From positions 1 to 9,273 of the forward strand of contig JAFUBK010000084.1 in assembly GCA_017460245.1 (NCBI GenBank): a DNA stretch of 9,273 bases. Direction: 5' to 3'. Source of the stretch: Bacilli bacterium. GTDB taxonomy: Bacteria; Bacillota_I; Bacilli_A; RF39; UBA660. Both the position numbers and the translations under genes were made by a program. Below the pieces are notes generated by a model. The model saw only the letters and a program-made list of their open reading frames with translations. It was not told the DNA's origin and made no database searches. Each line of letters begins with the position of its first letter. Within the stretch, counting starts at the first letter, position 1. Of the stretch, positions 3,956 to 9,273 are shown one piece after another.

Positions 3956-6436
3956 GTGAGAGTTCGATTTAAGTATTTCTTTTTTATGCTTGTAGCTATT
4001 TTATTTGTATCAAATGTCGATGTGGTAAAGGCGGCAAATTATGCGGCGGCACCTGATCAGTTTACATATAAATATCTTTCTGATGGATCTTTTTGTTTTG
4101 ATAAATATACAGGTGATATAACAGCTAGGAAGTCAGGATATGCTTGTAGCCCTAAAGGTAGTGAAATTGCTAAATATGCAACATTTGGTGGACAAGATAA
4201 TGCAATTTATTGTTCAGAGTGGAAAAAAAGTATAGATTCCGGGGCAACATTTAAGAGGTATTCTACTTCTAAATGGAATCCGAAATCTGAAAGAGCTATA
4301 GTAGCAGGAGCTATTTCATATAATTTGAACAAAAATAATGTTTTGGATCGTACTATATACGGAAAAGTAGGCGTAACTTTAAATCAGTATTTGTCTACTT
4401 ATACAACTTCTCCTTTGGATGGAAGTTATAAATTTACAAATCTTAAAAGTGAATATACTAATGTAATTAATAATTCTATTAAATATTATCAAGATGTAAA
4501 ATCAGAAATTGCAGTAACTAGTTTAAAAGCTCCTAAATTTAGTACTAAATCTCCACAATTATCAGGTTCTCAGAATACTTATAGGTCTGGAACAATAACG
4601 GTTTCTGATTTAGCAACAATACAATATAATAGTAAAGTTACTTATAAATTAAATATAACTACTAATAATTCTAATGCTAAAGTAAGTACGAATGGTAAAG
4701 ATTATGCAGCTTCTATTAGTAGGGATATCACTAGCCAAATCGCGAATGGTAAATATAATTTTATATTGTATGTTCAAGGGGCAAACATTGCGGATACAAG
4801 GGTTACAATGAATGTATCAGCTAGTGGTAGTAAAAGTTATTATACTTCTTATTTGTACTATAGCACACGAAGTGAAAGTAGTACTCAAAGGTTATTATAT
4901 CCGGGCATTATAAACGTAAATAGAAGCTCTAAAGCATCTATTAATGCGGTTGTTCCAGATATGAATCAATATGCATTATATGTTAATAAAGTAAATGAAG
5001 ATGGCGACGTATTAAAGGATGCTTCATTTAAGATAACGTATAATGGGAAAAATGTAAATTTAACTTCTAAAAATGGAACATATTATTGGAAATCAGAACT
5101 TACAACTTCTACATATGATTTTAGTAAATTTACCTTAACTGAAGTTACTTCTCCGGCAGGATATATTTATGAAGGTGATAAAATTACTTTTGACAATGTA
5201 ACTTCAGGAACTACTTGTTTGAATGAAAACAACGACGAAGAATCAGATGTTAATTTGTGTCATCCAGAAAAATATTCATATATGTGTGTTGATGAGACTG
5301 GTACAAAAATTGATCCAGATAGTAATGGTAATTGCGTAGATCCAGATGCTTCTGACCAAAGTCAATCTGAAGAACCTACAGGTGATGACGATGAAGATGG
5401 TGATGAGCCTGAAATACCTGATCCGGTTGTTCATACTTATACCAAAGTTTGTAGAACTGTTAATACAACCACTGCAGTTGATGAAAAATATTGTAATTCG
5501 GCTGGCAAGTATACATTATTTGTATTAAGTGATAAGACTTTGACAGTAACAGTTACTAATAAGAGAAACAGTGTTACTGTAAGTAAACAGGCAATTACTG
5601 GTGATGAAGAAGTTCCGGGTGCGGAATTGAAAATTTGTACTTTGAGTAATTACAACAGTAAAAAGGAAGATTGTGATCCTGCTAAAAACGTAGATGATAA
5701 TGAACTAGTATGGGTTTCAACAACCACACCGCAAACTATTGTTGGATTAGTGCCTGGTGATTATGTTATTGTTGAAAATATTGCGCCTATAGGATATACG
5801 AAATTAAGTCAAGGAACTCAATTTTCAATTGATGCAGCTGGTAAAGTTACTGGAAAAACAGTTACAACAGTTCCTTTAGAAAATGGCGAAAGTGATATGG
5901 TAATTGTTAAAAATGATCTTAATAAATTAACAATTAGTAAGACTGATGTAGCTAGTACTAAAGAATTACCTGGCGCTAAACTTAGTATTTGCCGTGCTAA
6001 AAGTTCTGATGCCAAAGATGAGGTTTTAGATAAAAGTGAATATACTAATAAAAAGATGGTAATTGATAAAAATACTGGTGAATGTATTCCGGTTGTATTA
6101 AGTGATGGAACGAGAGCCGAGTGGATATCTACGGATCAGCCTAAACAAATTGCTGGGCTTCCAGCTGGAACTTATTACTTAGTTGAGAAACAAGCTCCAG
6201 CAGGGTATGGTATTGCTGAATCAATTAAATTTGTAATGAAAAGTGATGGTACTTTGACAGATGAAAAGGGTAATAGTTTGGCCAATAACAAACTTGTTAT
6301 GCACGATAATATTGTAAATGTTCCAAGTACTTTTGCAAATATTCCTCTATCTGTTTTGATTATAGGCTTATTATTGATGTGGATAAGCTTTAGTGCAATA
6401 TTCTATATGACCAAGGCTAAAGAGGAAATTGTATAG
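3956..6436 (+). CDS. Exported surface protein: probable thioester domain, three Cna-B/SpaA-like isopeptide domains, C-terminal membrane anchor
   Basis: An 826-residue adhesin- or pilin-like protein. Residues 1-26 form a signal peptide (cleavage probably after VKA). The N-terminal domain has Cys47, Cys64 and a YCSEW motif with Cys86; a possible thioester partner is Gln144. Residues about 185-335 are Ser/Thr/Tyr-rich and unrecognised. Three Cna-B/SpaA-like domains follow, each with Lys, catalytic Glu and Asn candidates: K345/E396/N535, K544/E607/N653 and K662/E744/N785. The Glu residues lie in the family's E...PAGY-type motif (TEVTSPAGY, VENIAPIGY, VEKQAPAGY). Domain 1 carries an acidic, six-cysteine insertion (about 418-518). 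A membrane helix (about 797-818) ends in an 8-residue tail. The sorting-signal position reads VPSTF, not LPXTG. The protein probably projects from the cell surface. It is a single-gene unit with its own promoter and terminator; no sortase gene is in view. Cna-B content: firm; thioester: inferred. Confidence 0.88.
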   Translation: MRVRFKYFFFMLVAILFVSNVDVVKAANYAAAPDQFTYKYLSDGSFCFDKYTGDITARKSGYACSPKGSEIAKYATFGGQDNAIYCSEWKKSIDSGATFKRYSTSKWNPKSERAIVAGAISYNLNKNNVLDRTIYGKVGVTLNQYLSTYTTSPLDGSYKFTNLKSEYTNVINNSIKYYQDVKSEIAVTSLKAPKFSTKSPQLSGSQNTYRSGTITVSDLATIQYNSKVTYKLNITTNNSNAKVSTNGKDYAASISRDITSQIANGKYNFILYVQGANIADTRVTMNVSASGSKSYYTSYLYYSTRSESSTQRLLYPGIINVNRSSKASINAVVPDMNQYALYVNKVNEDGDVLKDASFKITYNGKNVNLTSKNGTYYWKSELTTSTYDFSKFTLTEVTSPAGYIYEGDKITFDNVTSGTTCLNENNDEESDVNLCHPEKYSYMCVDETGTKIDPDSNGNCVDPDASDQSQSEEPTGDDDEDGDEPEIPDPVVHTYTKVCRTVNTTTAVDEKYCNSAGKYTLFVLSDKTLTVTVTNKRNSVTVSKQAITGDEEVPGAELKICTLSNYNSKKEDCDPAKNVDDNELVWVSTTTPQTIVGLVPGDYVIVENIAPIGYTKLSQGTQFSIDAAGKVTGKTVTTVPLENGESDMVIVKNDLNKLTISKTDVASTKELPGAKLSICRAKSSDAKDEVLDKSEYTNKKMVIDKNTGECIPVVLSDGTRAEWISTDQPKQIAGLPAGTYYLVEKQAPAGYGIAESIKFVMKSDGTLTDEKGNSLANNKLVMHDNIVNVPSTFANIPLSVLIIGLLLMWISFSAIFYMTKAKEEIV

Positions 6437-6464
6437 GACGCTTAAATGAGCGTCTTTTATATTT
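6436..6464 (+). terminator. Rho-independent terminator after the surface-protein gene
   Basis: GACGCT (6437-6442) pairs with AGCGTC (6449-6454), with an extra T-G pair inside and a tight AAAT loop. TTTTATATTT follows. The GC content is high for this AT-rich DNA. The stem begins directly after the TAG stop. Confidence 0.88.
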
Positions 6465-6489
6465 GTTAAAAAAAGTGTATACTTATTAT

Positions 6490-6494
6490 GGTGG
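6490..6494 (+). promoter_or_regulatory. Ribosome binding site deciding the ApbE-like gene start
   Basis: GGTGG lies 4 bases before ATG 6499, the same layout as the ylmC site. An in-frame TTG at 6463 would add 12 residues but overlaps the terminator tail and has no Shine-Dalgarno sequence. Confidence 0.65.
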
Positions 6495-6498
6495 TAAT

Positions 6499-7266
6499 AT
6501 GGTAAAAAAAATAATAGATAAAAGAAACTATATTATTTTTGGAATAATTTTAATTTTGTTTTTATTAATTATTTCTGGCTATGGAAAGACTAAAGAATAT
6601 ATAAAAACTTTCGAATATTTTAATGAAACAATTACAATTAAATTATATAGTAATAAAAATGTTGATAAAATTTGGAAGGGTATTGATATAATTTGCAGTC
6701 GATATCAAAATTATTATGATAATTCTTATAGTAATGTAGATAAGGGGTTAACAAATTATGGTATTACTTTATATGAAAAAACTAATGACCTTATTGATGT
6801 TAATTCTGATGTGAAATTTGATAGTGTTATTGGTCCTTATGTTGCAGTTAAGATTAAAAAATATTTAGAAAAAAATGGTATTGATTCTTATATTATTAAT
6901 GAAGAGGGAAATATTATTACGGGTAGTCATTATAACAAGTCAAAGTATAAAATAAGTATTACGGACGTAGATGGCAAATTAGTAGATATTGTTAATTTGA
7001 AAAATATGAACATGGCAATTAAAGGGAATGTTTCTGAATATAAGCCTTATATGTTTAATTCAATTAGTGGGGAAAAGGTTTTAAATAATAAATTAGTTGT
7101 TGTTGTTGATAAGGACCTTAATAGAGCTAACTATATTGCCAATGTGGTTTATTTACTTGATTTTGATAAAAGGGAAGATTTTGTTAAAAATTTAAACGCA
7201 TGCGCCTTATGGCAAGATGAAAACGGAAAGATAGTGATGACAGAATCTTTTAAAAAATATTTATAA
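6499..7266 (+). CDS. Membrane-anchored ApbE-like protein with degraded active site
   Basis: A 255-residue protein. Lys/Arg-rich residues precede one hydrophobic segment (about 11-28), with no lipobox cysteine, so it is probably anchored with the rest outside. The remainder follows the order of FAD:protein FMN transferase (ApbE). It has an opening F-x-ETITIKLY strand (41-50). A DSVIGPYVAVKIKKYLEKNG segment (108-127) sits where D.GaiaKGya..... is expected. INEEGNIITG (133-142) takes the place of the GGni loop. AIKGNVSEYKPYMFNSISG (173-191) takes the place of SG.y......HIIDP.TG. ANYIAN (210-215) takes the place of AD...T. Known ApbE enzymes use Asp and Thr of the last motif to bind Mg2+; both are Asn here. 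DP.TG is reduced to NSISG. I infer a non-catalytic or repurposed relative. ApbE kinship rests on motif order and is moderate. Confidence 0.62.
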   Translation: MVKKIIDKRNYIIFGIILILFLLIISGYGKTKEYIKTFEYFNETITIKLYSNKNVDKIWKGIDIICSRYQNYYDNSYSNVDKGLTNYGITLYEKTNDLIDVNSDVKFDSVIGPYVAVKIKKYLEKNGIDSYIINEEGNIITGSHYNKSKYKISITDVDGKLVDIVNLKNMNMAIKGNVSEYKPYMFNSISGEKVLNNKLVVVVDKDLNRANYIANVVYLLDFDKREDFVKNLNACALWQDENGKIVMTESFKKYL

Positions 7267-7364
7267 CGTAAAGTAGACACAGGATAAAAATTTATTTATG
7301 AAAGTTGTTAAAAAAACTTGGAAATCTCTATTTACTTGTGATAAACTATATATGTAACATCTCG

Positions 7365-7371
7365 AAAGGTG
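7365..7371 (+). promoter_or_regulatory. Ribosome binding site pointing to an ATT start
   Basis: AAAGGTG lies 4 bases before ATT 7376 and is the only good Shine-Dalgarno sequence at the 5' end of this reading frame that does not overlap its coding part. The frame is closed by TAA at 7355-7357 and has no ATG before the membrane segment. The first GTG in frame (7451) has no ribosome site. Confidence 0.5.
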
Positions 7372-7375
7372 TTTA

Positions 7376-8110
7376 ATTAAGTGGAGTGATAGGATTAATT
7401 TTTTATTTGAAATTGCAGATAGAGATCTTATATTTATTGGTTTAGCTAAAGTGGCTATTATTGTTTTTGGTTTTGTTATTTTCTTTGTAGTAACTAAAAA
7501 CAAAGCTAAAGCTATTAGTGAAGATATAGAAATTTCAGATGAAGATGATAGTTATAAAGAAGATTTTTTCCCAGATATTAAACCTGTAACTAAGGAGCAG
7601 CAAGAAGCTAAAGACGAACTTGAAAGAGTGTTTAATCAAATGGCTGCTGATTTGGAAAAAAAAGAATCTGAAGAAATGAGTATTGAGGAGTTTGAAAGAG
7701 AACAAGAAGAAAATGCAATAATTAGTTACCAGGAATTAATTAAGCAAGCTAATGCGAAAAAAATAATGACGCCTGCTTATGAAAAGCCTCAAAAAGAAGT
7801 TGTTAAAATTATTAAAGATGAAGAACCGAAAGAAGTTATTAAGAAAGAAAATGGTGCAAATAAAAAGCAATTAACCCAGTTGGAACTTGAAATTGCTGAT
7901 TTTGATGAAGAACCTAAGAAGTTTAAAAATTCGGAAATAATTTCTCCAATTTTTGGTATTCAAGGTAGTGAAAACTATGAAAAATCAAAAGCGTCTGTAA
8001 ATGTTGTTTCAGCGCCAAGGCATGCTTATGATAAAGAAAAGAATCCTTATGAAGAAAATGATAATAATGACTTTTTAAATTCACTTAAAGAATTTAGAAA
8101 TAATTTATAA
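7376..8110 (+). CDS. Unrecognised single-pass membrane protein with long acidic cytoplasmic tail
   Basis: I do not recognise this protein. With the inferred ATT start it has 244 residues. A short N-terminal segment (MKWSDRINFLFEIADRD) and one membrane helix (about 18-39) are followed by Lys-rich residues, which suggests the N-terminus is outside and the tail in the cytoplasm. The tail is strongly acidic. Residues about 73-115 have heptad-like charged repeats that could form a coiled coil. A hydrophobic island, SEIISPIFGI (186-195), stands out in an otherwise polar region and could be a short docking motif. The last residues (DFLNSLKEFRNNL) could form an amphipathic helix. Starting at the first in-frame GTG (7451) instead would give 219 residues and cut into the helix. 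ATT 7394, behind GGAG (7383-7386), is another candidate. A role in scaffolding or cell-envelope assembly is possible but unsupported. Confidence 0.7.
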   Translation: MKWSDRINFLFEIADRDLIFIGLAKVAIIVFGFVIFFVVTKNKAKAISEDIEISDEDDSYKEDFFPDIKPVTKEQQEAKDELERVFNQMAADLEKKESEEMSIEEFEREQEENAIISYQELIKQANAKKIMTPAYEKPQKEVVKIIKDEEPKEVIKKENGANKKQLTQLELEIADFDEEPKKFKNSEIISPIFGIQGSENYEKSKASVNVVSAPRHAYDKEKNPYEENDNNDFLNSLKEFRNNL

Positions 8111-8124
8111 ACATTTTCTTTTTT

Positions 8125-8153
8125 TTGACATAAATAAGCATATTTGTTAAAAT
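8125..8153 (+). promoter_or_regulatory. Sigma-A-type promoter of mtaB
   Basis: A perfect -35 TTGACA (8125-8130), a 17-base spacer and TAAAAT (8148-8153) with an extended -10 TG at 8145-8146. The expected start lies near 8160, about 20 bases before the ATG. The layout is the same as that of the promoter at 3903-3931. Confidence 0.8.
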
Positions 8154-8179
8154 TGTAAACGGATTTAACGAGGTGAAGT

Positions 8180-9273
8180 ATGAAATATAAAATATATACT
8201 TTAGGGTGTAAAGTGAATGAGTATGAAAGTGAAGTTATGGAAAATTTACTTGATGCTGCTGGATATGAAAAATCAGATGATCCTGATATTTGTATAATTA
8301 ATACTTGTACAGTTACTAATCAAGCTGATAGTAAATCTCGAAAGTTAATAAGAAGTGTGAAAAGAAATAATCCTGATGCTTTGATTATTGCGGTGGGATG
8401 CATGATTCAAAATAAAATTGATACACTTGAAGAGATGGATATCGATATTGCTTTGGGTAATAAAGATAAAAGTAAAATTGTTTCATACATTGAAAATTAT
8501 AAGGATAAAACTTCAGCTATATATGATATTGAGCAGATGGAATTTGAAGATATGTCGCTAAGTAATTCTGATTTAACTAGGGCTTATATTAAGATTCAAG
8601 ATGGTTGTGATAATTATTGTGCTTTTTGTGTTATTCCTTATGTTCGAGGTCATGTAAGATGCAAGAAATTTGACAAGGTTATTGAAGAGGCTAAACATCT
8701 TATTGTTAATGGTCACAAAGAAATTGTTTTAACGGGTATTCATACTGGTAATTATCATGATAATACATATGATTTAAGTGATTTACTTGCTAGGCTTAGT
8801 AAATTAGATGGTTTGGAAAGACTTAGAATATCATCAATTGAAATTACAGAGTTAAATGATAAATTTTTACAAACACTTAATAATAGTAAAGTACTTACTA
8901 ATCATATGCATATTCCTTTACAATCTGGTAGTGATAGGGTATTAAAAACGATGAATCGTAAGTACGATGTTAAATATTTTATAGATAAAATTAATAAAAT
9001 AAGAAATATTAGACCGGGTATGAATATTACTACAGATGTTATTGTAGGGTTTCCAGGAGAAACTGATGAGATGTTTATGGAAACGATTGAAACTATTAAA
9101 ACGATTGGCTTTAGTAAGTTGCATGTTTTTCCATATTCAAAAAGGGAGGGGACTAAAGCGGCAGCTATGAAAAACCAAATTAATGGAAATATAAAAAAAG
9201 AAAGAGTTAGAACTTTAATTGATTTATCTAAAGAATTGGAAATTAAATATATGAATAAATTTTTAAATTTGGA
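8180..9273 (+). CDS. mtaB: tRNA (N6-threonylcarbamoyladenosine(37)-C2)-methylthiotransferase MtaB, 3' truncated by the window
   Basis: The first 364 codons of a MiaB-family radical SAM methylthiotransferase; the frame is open to the window end. Homologues have roughly 430-450 residues, so the missing part is the C-terminal TRAM domain. The N-terminal domain has the three ligands of the auxiliary [4Fe-4S] cluster: Cys10 (TLGCKVNEYE), Cys43 (NTCTVTN) and Cys74 (VGCM). The radical SAM triad is Cys143, Cys147 and Cys150 (DGCDNYCAFC), followed by VIPYVRG. Later segments HIPLQSGSD and TDVIVGFPGET are typical of the family. The TLGCKVNEYE form, rather than a MiaB-type N-terminus, marks MtaB, which converts t6A37 to ms2t6A37 in ANN-decoding tRNAs such as tRNA-Lys. 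AGGTGA at 8171-8176 precedes the ATG. The gene has its own strong promoter. Confidence 0.95.
   Translation, partial: MKYKIYTLGCKVNEYESEVMENLLDAAGYEKSDDPDICIINTCTVTNQADSKSRKLIRSVKRNNPDALIIAVGCMIQNKIDTLEEMDIDIALGNKDKSKIVSYIENYKDKTSAIYDIEQMEFEDMSLSNSDLTRAYIKIQDGCDNYCAFCVIPYVRGHVRCKKFDKVIEEAKHLIVNGHKEIVLTGIHTGNYHDNTYDLSDLLARLSKLDGLERLRISSIEITELNDKFLQTLNNSKVLTNHMHIPLQSGSDRVLKTMNRKYDVKYFIDKINKIRNIRPGMNITTDVIVGFPGETDEMFMETIETIKTIGFSKLHVFPYSKREGTKAAAMKNQINGNIKKERVRTLIDLSKELEIKYMNKFLNL

Noticed and set aside
5346..5528. Alternative + frame inside the surface-protein gene
   Set aside because: It covers the acidic Cys-rich part of the real frame; the composition is low-complexity and there is no start signal.
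5818..6015. Minus-strand 65-codon frame inside the surface-protein gene
   Set aside because: It is embedded in Cna-B domains 2-3 of the real gene and has no supporting signal.
4880..6330. Tandem DNA repeats encoding the Cna-B domains
   Set aside because: The domains are similar only at key motifs. I see no nucleotide-level tandem repeat, so recent duplication or slippage is not supported.
6478..6483. TATACT as a -10 box for the ApbE-like gene
   Set aside because: The hexamer 17 bases upstream (TTTTAT) is a poor -35, and the start site would fall on the ribosome site. It is too weak to list.
7261..7503. Minus-strand 80-codon frame over the gap after the ApbE-like gene
   Set aside because: It overlaps the coding start and ribosome site of the next + strand gene and resembles no family; no minus-strand promoter was convincing.
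8942..9124. Minus-strand 60-codon frame inside mtaB
   Set aside because: It lies opposite the conserved radical SAM coding sequence and is a shadow.

Overview
The window is AT-rich DNA with every recognisable gene on the + strand, short intergenic gaps, and ribosome binding sites of the AGGTGA, GGTGAT or AAGGAG type. The gene families point to a low-GC Bacillota: the forespore sigma factor SigG, a YlmC/YmxH PRC-barrel protein, YitT, the tRNA methylthiotransferase MtaB, and a Gram-positive surface protein with Cna-B domains. SigG next to YlmC implies a spore former or a descendant of one. An uncultured gut Bacilli or Clostridia lineage is my guess; the sequence does not fix a genus. All nine visible stop codons are TAA or TAG, and tryptophan is encoded by TGG.

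Layout. Positions 1-162 hold the last 53 codons of a TPR-type protein, probably the tail of a family 2 glycosyltransferase, followed by a likely terminator. Next come a YitT-family membrane protein (245-1117), a PAP2 lipid phosphatase (1130-1759), sigG (1818-2591), a ylmC/ymxH-like gene (2632-2853) and a CpoA-like GT4 glycosyltransferase (2866-3879). These five are closely spaced with no convincing terminator between them. They end at a near-perfect 11-bp hairpin terminator whose stem contains the last stop codon. A candidate sigma-G-type promoter lies just before sigG.

A strong sigma-A-type promoter (3903-3931) then drives a single large gene (3956-6436) for an 826-residue exported surface protein. 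It has a signal peptide, a probable thioester-type N-terminal domain, three Cna-B-like isopeptide domains and a C-terminal membrane anchor. The first Cna-B domain appears to be split by an acidic, cysteine-rich insertion. The expected LPXTG position reads VPSTF. The gene has its own terminator.

Downstream are a membrane-anchored ApbE-like protein whose metal- and flavin-site motifs are degraded (6499-7266), and an unrecognised single-pass membrane protein with an acidic coiled-coil tail (7376-8110). The second appears to start at a non-standard ATT codon. Another strong promoter (8125-8153) then precedes mtaB (8180 onward), which runs off the window end.

Functional picture. YitT, PAP2 and the GT4 enzyme suggest envelope and lipid work around a sporulation sigma factor. 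The large adhesin-like protein is a separate transcription unit. The most unusual content is the adhesin architecture, the ApbE pseudoenzyme and the ATT-started membrane protein. I see no mobile element, CRISPR array, tRNA or rRNA.
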